From contig JAIPBE010000002.1 of assembly GCA_021738725.1 (NCBI GenBank), positions 62,001 through 126,000 on the forward strand: 64,000 nt of DNA. Direction: 5' to 3'. This stretch comes from Saprospiraceae bacterium (GTDB lineage Bacteria > Bacteroidota > Bacteroidia > Chitinophagales > Saprospiraceae). The notes beneath the pieces were generated by a model. That model had not been told where the DNA came from, did no database searches, and saw nothing but the letters and a program-made list of their open reading frames with translations. Position 1 is the first letter of the stretch. Each line of letters begins with the position of its first letter. The translations under genes were made by a program, and so were the position numbers. Below, piece after piece: positions 27,766 through 36,589 of this stretch.

Positions 27766-28593
27766 TTGCGTCAACGTGTGATCACCGGAGCTGTATTTGT
27801 CATGATCGTCCTTCTGGGGACCCTCACCGGAAAATGGCCCTTCATCCTGCTCTTCGGGCTGATCCTCTTTGCCTGCCTATGGGAGTACTATACTCTGATC
27901 GCACCAAAAGATATCTGGAAGGATCTTTGGCGGAAATATTCGGGCATTGTCTGGGGTATGATCCCTTATGTGATCGGCATCTATCTAGCTCATGGGGTCA
28001 CTATGCCTGGCAAACAGCTGGCCTTGTTCGTCCTGCTGTATATGACAGCCTTGCTGGCCTGGTTTTTTATTCCGGAATTGTTCGTCCGGCGATCAGAACG
28101 TTTCTCCCAGGCTGCACTTGGCTTAACCGGCCTGATCTATGTAGCCCTTCCCTTTGGCTGTTTGCCCATGATCACCATTGCAGAAGGCCATTATTCCTAC
28201 CATCAGGTGTTGGCCATCCTGTTGCTGGTCTGGTCGAATGATACTGGTGCCTATCTCAGTGGGATGCGCTGGGGCAAACGTTTGTTGTTGCCACAGATCT
28301 CCCCGAAAAAGACCTGGGAAGGCTGGCTGGGGGGGCTTATACTTACCCTACTGGTCGGTCGGCTTCTCGCCCTTCTTCTCGACAGCTGGACGATTCTGGA
28401 CGGGTGGATCATTGCAGGACTGGTCTCTATCTGGGGCCCCCTTGGCGATCTGGTGGAATCCATGTTGAAACGAGAATTCGAAGTCAAAGACTCCGGCCAG
28501 CTATTGCCCGGTCACGGAGGTGTTCTGGATCGGTTTGATGCTTTTCTTTTTGCTCTGCCACCTGTTGCCCTATACTGGATTGTTTTACGATAA
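27766..28593 (+). CDS. cdsA: Phosphatidate cytidylyltransferase (CDP-diglyceride synthase)
   Basis: 275 residues from a TTG start (residues LRQRVITGAVFV); an in-frame TTG at 27742 would add 8. There is no ATG at the 5' end. Six to eight membrane segments and the CDP-DAG synthase motif near the C-terminus (ISPKKTWEGWLGG, then LGDLVESMLKREFEVKDSGQLLPGHGGVLDRFDAFLFALP) are clear. It makes CDP-diacylglycerol from CTP and phosphatidic acid, the branch point for membrane phospholipids. The next gene, psd, uses a product of the same pathway (phosphatidylserine), so the two form a phospholipid operon. Confidence 0.92.
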   Translation: MRQRVITGAVFVMIVLLGTLTGKWPFILLFGLILFACLWEYYTLIAPKDIWKDLWRKYSGIVWGMIPYVIGIYLAHGVTMPGKQLALFVLLYMTALLAWFFIPELFVRRSERFSQAALGLTGLIYVALPFGCLPMITIAEGHYSYHQVLAILLLVWSNDTGAYLSGMRWGKRLLLPQISPKKTWEGWLGGLILTLLVGRLLALLLDSWTILDGWIIAGLVSIWGPLGDLVESMLKREFEVKDSGQLLPGHGGVLDRFDAFLFALPPVALYWIVLR

Positions 28594-28641
28594 AGGAGGA
28601 ATTGACCCAAGCACGCTATTTTTAAGGTCTCAATAACGAAT

Positions 28642-29304
28642 ATGCGCTATCACAAAGAGGGCCACAGGCCTCTGATCTTTACTGCCGTCATCATGCTCCT
28701 GGTATTGGCTGCCATCCAGAATGGTCTGCCAGTTCTCACCTTGCCGGCATTAGTCGTTTGCATTGGTCTCTATGCTTTTATTCTCAACTTCTTCAGACAT
28801 CCCGAACGACCGATCCCCACGCAAGATGAGCGGATCATCTATGCGCCCGCCGATGGCAAGATCCTGGTCATGGAAGAAACAGATGAACCTGAATTCCTCC
28901 AGGAACGGCGGGTGCAGGTCAGCATATTCATGTCGCCGTTGAATGTCCATGTCAACCGATATCCCACAAGCGGAAAGATCATATACTCCAAGTACCATCC
29001 GGGAAAATTCCTCCTGGCCTGGGATCCAAAATCCAGCCTGGACAATGAACGGACGACCGTCGTTCTGGAAAACAACTGGGGGCGTGTACTGGTCAGGCAG
29101 ATCGCCGGCTATGTTGCCAGACGGATCATTTGCTATGCCGAAACAGGTGATATGGCTCAGCAGGGAGAGGAAATGGGCTTTATCAAATTTGGTTCAAGGG
29201 TGGATCTGTTCCTGCCCAGGAATGCCGAACTGTGTGTCAAGCTACAGGATGTGGTAGTAGGTAATCAAACCATTATCGCACGGTTGGCCGAACCAGGCCA
29301 ATAG
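28642..29304 (+). CDS. psd: Phosphatidylserine decarboxylase family protein
   Basis: 220 residues. Two N-terminal membrane segments (about 10-27 and 33-50), then the decarboxylase core with SIFMSPLNVHVNRYPTSGKI and GFIKFGSRVDLFLP near residue 181. Cleavage at Gly-Ser in that motif creates the pyruvoyl group that decarboxylates phosphatidylserine to phosphatidylethanolamine. The short form without the E. coli N-terminal extension is usual in Bacteroidota. It lies 48 bases after cdsA, in the same operon. Confidence 0.94.
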   Translation: MRYHKEGHRPLIFTAVIMLLVLAAIQNGLPVLTLPALVVCIGLYAFILNFFRHPERPIPTQDERIIYAPADGKILVMEETDEPEFLQERRVQVSIFMSPLNVHVNRYPTSGKIIYSKYHPGKFLLAWDPKSSLDNERTTVVLENNWGRVLVRQIAGYVARRIICYAETGDMAQQGEEMGFIKFGSRVDLFLPRNAELCVKLQDVVVGNQTIIARLAEPGQ

Positions 29305-29337
29305 CCCCTCGAATGAATGCTTCTGGTAGAAGTGACC

Positions 29338-30375
29338 TTATTGGGTCACGGACATTGGAAATGTGTGGGTCGCATCCCCTTGGGTCACCCGAAGGAAATA
29401 GGAACCGGTCACCAATGACGCAGGAACAGAAACACGCACTTGATGATCCTGGATCGTACAGCTCATCCGCTGAATGATCCGGCCATCCAGATGCAATATT
29501 CTCATGTCAATCTGTCCAGTCAGTTCATTCGGCAAGACCAACTGCAATGATGTACCTGCCGGTACCGGATTGGGGAAAAGTTGGCTTCCGGCAAGGACAT
29601 CCGAAGGAGAAAGTGCCGAAATAGGTCCATTCGCGATCGGCTCCATCCAACTGTTCAGATAGGTGTACTTCCCATTGGCATAGGTCCAGATGACACCGAG
29701 GATGTATGAACGGTCAATCGCCAGTGAAGGGAAAGACTGGACCCCGGGAAAGATCAGTGATTCACCTGCCTGAACATCTACGGTCATACTGTTTCCAAAC
29801 GGATTCCCTTCGATCGCATTCAGCAGGACATTCCGATGAACGGCGTTTGAGCCCTGAGCTGACTGGCTGTGAACCAAGCTATCTTCAATGATATAATAAC
29901 CGACAAAGATCTCACCCTGATACGGTTGAAAGAACTCCACCCGCCCCTGGACTGTAATATCTTCTTCCTGGAATCCTGTCAGCATGCCGATCCCGGCTAC
30001 AGGAGATAGTTCGGCTGCCTCACTGACAGCAGTCATCAATCCGGAGAGAGACGAACCAGCTACTCCATTCACAAAAAAGGTCGGAAATCCGCCATTCCCT
30101 GAAAATTGAGCCAGCAGCGCTCCATCCAGGTCATTGGGTGGTTTCAAATCGCTACTGGTACTATGCAAAGCGATGCAGAAAGCCTGATCTTCTGTTTCAT
30201 TGATCAAATCCTTAAACCATTCCCACCCCCAGGACCCGCAATTGGGGCACCAAGTAGCTGTTTTCTTGACAACAAGGGACATTTGTTTCTCTTGAACTTC
30301 CTGCGCCTGGCCCACTGCCAGGATGAAGCAGAAACTGAAAAGCAGGGAAACGGTACGGAGTATAGAACGATTCAT
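29338..30375 (-). CDS. Secreted Omp28/thioredoxin-like protein with type IX sorting domain
   Basis: 345 residues. A signal peptide (residues 1-24, ending VGQAQ) is followed by a thioredoxin-like part with a WCPNCGSWGWEWF motif near residue 45, a CxxC pair as in Omp28-related proteins. The last 80 residues, from about LFPNPVPAGTSLQLVLPNEL to the C-terminus, have the type A sorting-domain pattern (PNP, then GRIIQRM, GSYFLRV), so the mature protein is exported by the type IX system and attached to the surface. The open frame includes two further ATGs upstream (30384 and 30387); the signal peptide fits best from 30375. Function unknown. Confidence 0.8.
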   Translation of the reverse strand: MNRSILRTVSLLFSFCFILAVGQAQEVQEKQMSLVVKKTATWCPNCGSWGWEWFKDLINETEDQAFCIALHSTSSDLKPPNDLDGALLAQFSGNGGFPTFFVNGVAGSSLSGLMTAVSEAAELSPVAGIGMLTGFQEEDITVQGRVEFFQPYQGEIFVGYYIIEDSLVHSQSAQGSNAVHRNVLLNAIEGNPFGNSMTVDVQAGESLIFPGVQSFPSLAIDRSYILGVIWTYANGKYTYLNSWMEPIANGPISALSPSDVLAGSQLFPNPVPAGTSLQLVLPNELTGQIDMRILHLDGRIIQRMSCTIQDHQVRVSVPASLVTGSYFLRVTQGDATHTFPMSVTQ

Positions 30376-30405
30376 CAGGATCATCATTGATTAAACAAGC
30401 GAGTA

Positions 30406-30427
30406 CGGCAGAATCAACACTCTGCCG
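30406..30427 (-). terminator. Hairpin after the phosphosugar isomerase gene
   Basis: 7 bp GC-rich stem (30406-30412 with 30421-30427) with an 8-base loop, 28 bases past the gene's stop, without a strong T run. Confidence 0.45.
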
Positions 30428-30455
30428 AATCAGAAGGTTCGAAAAATTACAATTT

Positions 30456-31442
30456 TTATCGGTCGGCCAGTTCTGACTTAAGGAAGTCGATCACCCGAAC
30501 CTCCATCGCATCCACGCCCCGTAACTGGGCCAGGTACCAGGATATCCAATCTCCCAGGTGGACCTGATACATGGTCTGCTCCACCAAACTCTGACCTTTT
30601 GAGTACACTTCGATGAAACTACCGGTATAGTGGCTGATGATCTCCTTATTGATATCCAGTCGCATTTGATTGCGATTGTAGTCATCATGGTTGCGGAAGA
30701 CAAGGACTGCCAAATCATCTCGTCGGTCCCGCCAGCCGACCAACTCATTATGGTTCATTTCGGGAATCACATGGTGCCAACACAAGACTTTGGCATTTTC
30801 ATTCAATTGCTGCCGAAACCGCAATGCGACAGGCTCCATTCGATCCGTTGTGTAGATCACTGTGGTCTTGCCGTGCAGTAACGCCGCTATCCGTTCCGCT
30901 CTGTCCCGGATGTCCCCCATTTCCTGACGCAGGGTTTTGGCAGCATACCCGATCTGGTCAAGTGGCGTTCGATCGATCAAACCGAAGCGCTCGAGAATAG
31001 ACAGTTGCTGTACCAGTGAATACCCCAGGCAAGCGCGTGGACTCGGCCAATTGTCAGGCAGTTGGATGAAATCCAGACCTTTGTCTTTTGCCAACTGGAT
31101 CAATTGTCCACCGGAAGAAATGACAATGACCTTTGCTCCAGTCTGGAGCAATTCGCTCATGGCGATCAATGTCTCCTCTGTATTTCCGCTATAGGAGGAG
31201 GCGATGGCCAGGGTATGGGGCCCTACCCATTTGGGGATCTGATAACTTTTACCGACGATATAAGGCACTGGACACGTGTGGCGAACAAAAGAGGAAACAA
31301 AGTCCCCCCCGATGCCGGAGCCCCCCAGTCCAGTTACAAATACCTGATCGATCCTGTCGGGAGCGGCTAATTTTGCATTCGCCCCTATTGCCAGAGCCTC
31401 TTCCAATTGATCGGGAAACCTGGCAATCAATTCATCCATCAT
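30456..31442 (-). CDS. Bifunctional phosphoglucose/phosphomannose isomerase (SIS domain)
   Basis: 328 residues in two SIS domains. The first has VTGLGGSGIGGDFVSSFV and SYSGNTEETL, the phosphosugar-binding loops; the C-terminal region has the NELVGW and H-rich segments typical of the bacterial/archaeal bifunctional PGI/PMI. It interconverts glucose-6-P or mannose-6-P with fructose-6-P. The open frame begins with a TTG at 31472, inside the -7 box; the ATG at 31440-31442 is chosen, with another ATG directly after it. Divergent from yraN. Confidence 0.88.
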   Translation of the reverse strand: MMDELIARFPDQLEEALAIGANAKLAAPDRIDQVFVTGLGGSGIGGDFVSSFVRHTCPVPYIVGKSYQIPKWVGPHTLAIASSYSGNTEETLIAMSELLQTGAKVIVISSGGQLIQLAKDKGLDFIQLPDNWPSPRACLGYSLVQQLSILERFGLIDRTPLDQIGYAAKTLRQEMGDIRDRAERIAALLHGKTTVIYTTDRMEPVALRFRQQLNENAKVLCWHHVIPEMNHNELVGWRDRRDDLAVLVFRNHDDYNRNQMRLDINKEIISHYTGSFIEVYSKGQSLVEQTMYQVHLGDWISWYLAQLRGVDAMEVRVIDFLKSELADR

Positions 31443-31469
31443 GACAATTGTCTTATTTTCGATGATCGG

Positions 31470-31477
31470 CAAAACTA
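31470..31477 (-). promoter_or_regulatory. Candidate -7 element of the phosphosugar isomerase gene
   Basis: Reads TAGTTTTG on the minus strand, 27 bases before the chosen ATG. The -33 spacing is poor. Confidence 0.35.
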
Positions 31478-31510
31478 CACATTGTCTTTGGTCAACCTCT
31501 CCTTGAACGC

Positions 31511-31873
31511 ATGAAGAAATCGCAAATTGGACAGAGAGGCGAAAATCTTGCCACAGAATATGTCATCCGGAAAGGCATGAAGATCCTGGCCAGGAATTGG
31601 CGAAGTGGTCGGCAGGAGTTGGACATAATCGCCCTGGATGGCGACCAGGTTGTCTTTATTGAGGTCAAAACAAGGAGTAGCCAGCGGTTTGGACAGCCGA
31701 TCGAATTCATCACAGCGACGAAACAGGATCACATGGTCAAGGCGGCTACTCAGTGGCTGATGACAGAGGGATGGGAAGGTGAATTCCGATTCGATCTCAT
31801 AGGCATTCTGTCGTATCCAGATGAACCTGCACAGATTCAACATGTTCGTGATGCGTTCTTCCCATTCTTTTAA
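31511..31873 (+). CDS. yraN: YraN family endonuclease-like protein (UPF0102)
   Basis: 120 residues. The whole UPF0102 signature is visible: KSQIGQRGENLATEYVIRKGMKILARNWRSGRQELDIIALDGDQVVFIEVKTRSSQRFGQP, with the E...D...ExK arrangement of the PD-(D/E)xK nuclease fold. The substrate is not established; a role in DNA repair has been suggested for the family. It follows the divergent sugar isomerase gene and is just upstream of rpmE with its own promoter. Confidence 0.9.
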   Translation: MKKSQIGQRGENLATEYVIRKGMKILARNWRSGRQELDIIALDGDQVVFIEVKTRSSQRFGQPIEFITATKQDHMVKAATQWLMTEGWEGEFRFDLIGILSYPDEPAQIQHVRDAFFPFF

Positions 31874-31893
31874 CAATATCCAGGATCTCTTTC

Positions 31894-31924
31894 TTGGTTC
31901 TTCCGTGAAATGAGCTTATCTTTG
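31894..31924 (+). promoter_or_regulatory. Bacteroidota-type promoter of rpmE
   Basis: TTG at 31894-31896, a 20 bp spacer and TATCTTTG at 31917-31924, 31 bases before the rpmE ATG. Confidence 0.75.
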
Positions 31925-31955
31925 CCGACCGTAAGCAGATCCAAGCTAAAAGATC

Positions 31956-32216
31956 ATGAAAAAAGATACTCATCCGGAAAATTACCGGCTCGTCGTATTC
32001 AAGGATTTCTCTGTCGATGAATCCTTCATCACACGAAGCTGTGTTGCCACAAAAGACACCATTACCTGGGAAGATGGCAAGGAATATCCTCTTATCAAAC
32101 TGGAAATTTCCAATCGATCACATCCTTTCTTCACGGGTAAAATGAAATTCGTTGATACTGCTGGACGTATTGACAAATTCAACAAGAAATTTGCAAACAG
32201 CAAGTTCGCGAAATAA
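31956..32216 (+). CDS. rpmE2: 50S ribosomal protein L31, type B (zinc-free)
   Basis: 86 residues: [79 protein letters not shown]. Type B is recognised by the length and by the absence of the CxxC zinc motifs of type A (one Cys only). It is transcribed from its own promoter and ends in a strong terminator. As the only L31 in the window, whether a zinc-binding paralogue exists elsewhere is unknown. Confidence 0.96.
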   Translation: MKKDTHPENYRLVVFKDFSVDESFITRSCVATKDTITWEDGKEYPLIKLEISNRSHPFFTGKMKFVDTAGRIDKFNKKFANSKFAK

Positions 32217-32243
32217 ATTGCGAAGAAATAACCGAACAATTTC

Positions 32244-32276
32244 AAAACCCCTTTGTGTCTGCAAAGGGGTTTTTTA
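32244..32276 (+). terminator. Terminator of rpmE
   Basis: A perfect 12 bp stem (32244-32255 with 32262-32273) with a 6-base loop, followed by T residues; only 11 bases before the next start codon at 32287. Confidence 0.85.
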
Positions 32277-32286
32277 ATTTTAACCC

Positions 32287-33504
32287 ATGCGGAACCTCAT
32301 CCTCTTTGACACCGACGAATGGCGCCAGCTTCTTCCCCTCACCTATACTCGTCCAGCAGCGGAGTTGCGCTGTGGAATCCTGCGACTTCGTGAGAAGTGG
32401 TCTCTGCAGCTGGATGCTCAGGCTTCGTACGTCACCCAGGAATATCTGACGGACAAGTACCCTATCCGTATCGAGGAAGACAACTTTCTGGTGAACGGAA
32501 TGGTCATGCCTTCTGATACCCTGGTACGATTGGTCAGACAACTGGATCCGGGTGAGGCATTACTGCTGGATGATGAGTTGATCGCAGCTCGCTTGGAGCG
32601 AGCCCAATTCGACAAACTTCTCAACAATGATGATATTGGAGACTTGAGAGGATATGAGCTGGATCCAACAGATGTCACCATCATCTCCAAGCCCTGGCAT
32701 TTGTTTGAATACAATGCCGCTGCGATCGCATCTGATTATCAATTGCTTACCCGCAACCGTCAATCCGCACCCATTCCGGATCATGTCATCGCCATTTGCC
32801 CTGAGCAGATCTTTATCGAACCGGAAGCCACCGTCCTTCCCTGCACCTTGAATGCTACAGATGGCCCGATCTATATTGGCAAGGGATCCACCATTATGGA
32901 AGGTGCCATGGTGCGAGGCCCGTTTGCGCTTTGCACCGGAGCTACCGTCAAAATGGGCACCAAGATCTATGGTGGCACCACTATTGGGCCCCACTGCAAA
33001 GCTGGCGGTGAGATCAGCGCCAGTGTTTTCCTCGGTTATTCCAACAAATCACACGACGGATACCTGGGTAATTCTGTCATTGGTGAATGGTGTAATCTGG
33101 GGGCGCAAACCAATGTGTCCAACATGAAAAACACCTACCAGGCAGTCCGGCTCTGGAATTATGGTACGAGCGGATTTGACACCACAGGCCTGCAGTTTTG
33201 CGGATTGATCATGGGTGATCATACAAAGACCGGAATCAACACCATGTTCAATACAGGGACGGTGGTAGGTGTCGCTTCCAACATCTTTGGGACTGGGTTC
33301 CCACGCAATTTCATTCCTTCTTTTTCATGGGGAGGCACATCCGGATTCAAGACATACGAATTCGAAAAAGTAATTGAAACAGCAACGGCGGTCCTCGCCC
33401 GCCGCAATCGTGAGTTGACCCCTGAAGAGATCGTGATCCTTCGCCATATTTTTGAAGAATCCGCTGCATTTCGTTCCTGGGAGAAGACCGCAACTCCTTC
33501 CTGA
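32287..33504 (+). CDS. GlmU-like putative sugar nucleotidyltransferase with left-handed beta-helix
   Basis: 405 residues. The N-terminal part begins MRNLILFDTDEWRQLLPLTYTRPAAELRCGILRLREKW, the opening of a Bacteroidota family annotated as GlmU-like. The usual nucleotidyltransferase motif G-x-G-T-R/S-M is absent, so pyrophosphorylase activity is doubtful. From about residue 170 to 345 hexapeptide repeats (PIYIGKGSTIMEGAMVRGPFALCTGATVKMGTKIYGG) form a left-handed beta-helix as in acetyltransferases. A role in sugar or cell-wall precursor modification is inferred. The stop overlaps the next start by one base (TGATG). Confidence 0.8.
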   Translation: MRNLILFDTDEWRQLLPLTYTRPAAELRCGILRLREKWSLQLDAQASYVTQEYLTDKYPIRIEEDNFLVNGMVMPSDTLVRLVRQLDPGEALLLDDELIAARLERAQFDKLLNNDDIGDLRGYELDPTDVTIISKPWHLFEYNAAAIASDYQLLTRNRQSAPIPDHVIAICPEQIFIEPEATVLPCTLNATDGPIYIGKGSTIMEGAMVRGPFALCTGATVKMGTKIYGGTTIGPHCKAGGEISASVFLGYSNKSHDGYLGNSVIGEWCNLGAQTNVSNMKNTYQAVRLWNYGTSGFDTTGLQFCGLIMGDHTKTGINTMFNTGTVVGVASNIFGTGFPRNFIPSFSWGGTSGFKTYEFEKVIETATAVLARRNRELTPEEIVILRHIFEESAAFRSWEKTATPS

Positions 33505-34190
33505 TGCGGGTCGCCAGGTGGAAACGCTGGCTCAGCCATCTGATGGAGATAGAGATCGAACATCTCTCCTCAGACCTGCATGAGTCGCTGACGGTCAGTT
33601 TGATCAAAGGACGTATCCAGCTATATGCCGATAAGGCGATCTATTCCTTTGAGGATCTCTATTCGAATTTCGCTGAAGCGTTCAACAGGATTGACCTGGG
33701 CCGACTTCCCGGCAAACGAGTTCTCGTCCTCGGCCTGGGTCTGGGATCAGTCATTCAACTGTTGGAGCAAAAACATGATTTTCAAGGAGAATACACCGCT
33801 GTAGAATGGGATGAGGCCATTATCTATCTAGCAGAGAAATACACGCTCCATCAAGTCCATGCCCCCATTTGGACGATCGCAGGCGATGCGGAAATCTTTC
33901 TGGAAACATATGCAGGTGACCCATTCGATCTGGTCCTTGTGGATATTTTCCAGGATGACCACATACCCGAATATTTTTCATCCAGGGCTTGTCTCATCGC
34001 CCTCCAAAACCTGCTTCATCCCCAGGGATTGATGATCTCCAACAGACTCTATCGAACCAAAAAAGATCAGGAAATCACCGATCAATTTGCCAGGGATGTC
34101 TTTCTGCCAGTTTTCCCCGATGCACGAGGATTGACCGTTGAGGGCAATCGCGTGCTCTTCCAGGATGCTGCTTATCTAAAGACGGTGTAA
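33504..34190 (+). CDS. Spermidine-synthase-like methyltransferase-fold protein
   Basis: 228 residues with a class I Rossmann fold: LPGKRVLVLGLGLGSVIQLL (SAM-binding glycine loop) and the later TAVEWDEAIIYLAEKY and FDLVLVDIFQDDHIPEYFSS motifs, the latter matching the spermidine/spermine synthase family region. The polyamine-site residues are not clearly conserved, so it may be a general methyltransferase. It overlaps the GlmU-like gene by one base, so the pair is translationally coupled. The substrate is unknown. Confidence 0.75.
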   Translation: MRVARWKRWLSHLMEIEIEHLSSDLHESLTVSLIKGRIQLYADKAIYSFEDLYSNFAEAFNRIDLGRLPGKRVLVLGLGLGSVIQLLEQKHDFQGEYTAVEWDEAIIYLAEKYTLHQVHAPIWTIAGDAEIFLETYAGDPFDLVLVDIFQDDHIPEYFSSRACLIALQNLLHPQGLMISNRLYRTKKDQEITDQFARDVFLPVFPDARGLTVEGNRVLFQDAAYLKTV

Positions 34191-34214
34191 ATTTGCATCT
34201 CAAATCAGACAACC

Positions 34215-34817
34215 ATGTTTACGATCCATCCATATTTGAAATTTGCATTGATCATCCTTCTTGTCGGTGGAGGTGCCGCTTTGTGGGCATCGTTGGGCAT
34301 CTGGTACGGTATCTTCTTTGTGTTTATCGGAATCGTACTCCTGGTCGGGTATTTATTGCTGGGGACCATTCAGTCTGCAGCAGAACTTATGCAGAAGATG
34401 GATTTTGATGGCACTGAAAAACGCTTGGGTCTCACCTTCTTTCCCAAACTGCTCTACAAGCCGAACCGAGCCTACTATTACCTGATCAAAGGCACCCTGG
34501 CGATGCACCGCAAACAATACGAGCTGGCCGAACCTTTGATGCTGCAGGCAGACGACATCGGCCTGCCTTCTGATAATGAGCGTGCCATGATCTACATGCA
34601 GCTTTCCAATATTGCCGCTTCAAGAAATAACTGGACAGGCGCCTTGGTCCACTTCCGCAAGGTCAAAGAGTTCAAGGTGACCGAACCTGCCATGAAGGAA
34701 CAGATCAGAGACTACGAGAAAGCATTGGGCAATCGCGGTATGGCCAAAGCCGGGATGCGCGGTGGTATGCAAGGATTCCAGGCCGGTGGAAAACGCCGCC
34801 GTCCTAAGATGAGATGA
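34215..34817 (+). CDS. Membrane-anchored TPR-like protein
   Basis: 200 residues. Two N-terminal membrane segments (about 8-24 and 27-48) are followed by a cytoplasmic helical region of tetratricopeptide type (KPNRAYYYLIKGTLAMHRKQYELAEPLMLQADDIGLPSDNERAMIYMQLSNIAASRNNWTGALVHF) and a Gly/Arg/Lys-rich tail (GMRGGMQGFQAGGKRRRPKMR). No catalytic motif is seen. A TAnnTTTG box (TAAATTTG at 34188-34195, overlapping the previous stop codon) may serve as its -7 element. It overlaps the converging lnt gene by 14 bases. Confidence 0.75.
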   Translation: MFTIHPYLKFALIILLVGGGAALWASLGIWYGIFFVFIGIVLLVGYLLLGTIQSAAELMQKMDFDGTEKRLGLTFFPKLLYKPNRAYYYLIKGTLAMHRKQYELAEPLMLQADDIGLPSDNERAMIYMQLSNIAASRNNWTGALVHFRKVKEFKVTEPAMKEQIRDYEKALGNRGMAKAGMRGGMQGFQAGGKRRRPKMR

Positions 34818-36579
34818 TCCGCCGTTTCAACGCCGAAACAGATCCGAAGGTGATAAAGACAAGAGTCAGGAAACCTGCGATCCTAGCCAGGATATCCCCC
34901 CAACGGGTATAGAAGGTGATCTCGTCATTCAACCGAATGGTGCCACTGAATGCCCTCGTCTCACCATAAGGTTGGGGCTGATGTATTTCACCTCGCTGAT
35001 CGATCAAACAGGAAATACCGGTATTCGCTGATCGGATGATATCCCGCCGGGTTTCAATAGCTCGCAGCGCTCCAAACCGGAGGTGCTGCCGGTGTCCGGG
35101 TGTCAGATCCCACCACCCGTCATTGGTGATGATGGCCAGCACCTGGGCTCCTTTACGGATATACCCTCCACAATACTCTCCAAACACAGACTCATAACAG
35201 ATGGCTGTTCCTAATCGCATGCCGTCATGGAGGAAGGTCTGTCGTTCTTCTGAACGTCGCAACCCTTCCAGTGATCCTCCCAGTTGGTCCACCAGTGGTT
35301 CCAGAAAAAAGAGGACTTTACGAAAGGGAAAGATCTCCGCTCCGGGCACCAGCTTTCCTTTGATATAGATCTGAGTTTCCTCATGCGCGCTCAACTGTGC
35401 CGACAGATTATAGGCTTCCCACCATAGCGTATCCTGACCCGGACGGAGATACGGACGCCTGGCCGGACTCTCCTCACTCCATGGAAGGAATCTGTAGGGA
35501 TCCAGCCCCAGGATCAGGGCACAGTTCGGAAAGGAGTCCATCAGTGTTTGCAAATCACGAATAACGGGCTGACCGTCTATTCGATCCAGGTCAAAATTGC
35601 CATAGGATGTCTCCGGAAATACCAGATATCGAGTCTTCGGGGTTAGAACGGAACGAGCTAAAGTCAGAAACCGCTGATGCTGGACTTCTTGTGGCACTTC
35701 AAACTTTTCGTAATGGGGCTCAAAATTAGGTTGAACCACTGCCACCTCTATCTCCTCCCCTTTCGGCCCCCACGTGGCAAACATGATCAACGAGAGAGTC
35801 ATCGGGATCAAGATCCAGCCCATGACTGGAAACCATTGCCTGACCCCAGGAACAGCCTTGTTCACGGTATAACTCATCAACAGCTGGAAAAAGAGGATAT
35901 TCCCGATCCAGATCCAGAGAGTACCACCAAAGCCACCAGTGATGGAATACCATTGGATCAGAGATGGCCATTCGGCTAAGGCATTCCCAAGACTGAGGAA
36001 TGGCCAGGTTAGATCCCAATGCAAATGGGTCCACTCGAACATCATCCAGAATGAAATGAGGGAGGCCCACCGAAACCGATCACCTATTACTCTGCGTAGC
36101 AAATGATACCCCAGCACGGGAATCGTCATCAGCCCGGCATTGACCACATTGGCAAATATACCGGCAAAGAATGCAGTGTTGGTCACCCAGAACGTACTCA
36201 GAATATTCCACAGCAGGAATGCGTGAAATGCATAGAAAACAAGCCGGCGCCCGGCACGCGGTTGTCCAGCCAACTCCTGTTCGATCAGGATCAGAGGGAC
36301 AAATGCGATGAATAAAAGAGGTGCAAATGGTAAATCTGGAAACCCTAACCACAAGAGAACACCCGTCAAAGTGGCCAGATGAAAATGACGGTTTGGCCCA
36401 CCCACTTTCCAAATCTTAGGAACAAATATGGCCAGGATCCCCAACCAGGCTCCCAGAAGAAAGGGCAATGCCCAATATCCCCACAAGGGTTGTTGGCTCA
36501 TCTTCCAGCCAGCAATGGCAGCCGCTAGAACACCCAGAAAACCTGCCAGAATACGGACCTGTTTTGAACTTGATTTCAT
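34804..36579 (-). CDS. lnt: Apolipoprotein N-acyltransferase
   Basis: 591 residues. About six to eight membrane helices occupy the N-terminal 270 residues and a nitrilase domain follows. The Glu-Lys-Cys triad is visible: LVFPETSYGNF, YIKGKLVPGAE and GTAICYESVFGEYC. It adds the third acyl chain to lipoproteins at the inner-membrane periplasmic face. The frame extends to 36651 into metG, but the ATG at 36577-36579 (MKSSSKQ) lies 10 bases after the metG stop and fits. Its 3' end overlaps the converging gene by 14 bases. Confidence 0.93.
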   Translation of the reverse strand: MKSSSKQVRILAGFLGVLAAAIAGWKMSQQPLWGYWALPFLLGAWLGILAIFVPKIWKVGGPNRHFHLATLTGVLLWLGFPDLPFAPLLFIAFVPLILIEQELAGQPRAGRRLVFYAFHAFLLWNILSTFWVTNTAFFAGIFANVVNAGLMTIPVLGYHLLRRVIGDRFRWASLISFWMMFEWTHLHWDLTWPFLSLGNALAEWPSLIQWYSITGGFGGTLWIWIGNILFFQLLMSYTVNKAVPGVRQWFPVMGWILIPMTLSLIMFATWGPKGEEIEVAVVQPNFEPHYEKFEVPQEVQHQRFLTLARSVLTPKTRYLVFPETSYGNFDLDRIDGQPVIRDLQTLMDSFPNCALILGLDPYRFLPWSEESPARRPYLRPGQDTLWWEAYNLSAQLSAHEETQIYIKGKLVPGAEIFPFRKVLFFLEPLVDQLGGSLEGLRRSEERQTFLHDGMRLGTAICYESVFGEYCGGYIRKGAQVLAIITNDGWWDLTPGHRQHLRFGALRAIETRRDIIRSANTGISCLIDQRGEIHQPQPYGETRAFSGTIRLNDEITFYTRWGDILARIAGFLTLVFITFGSVSALKRRIISS

Positions 36580-36589
36580 AGGAATGGGG

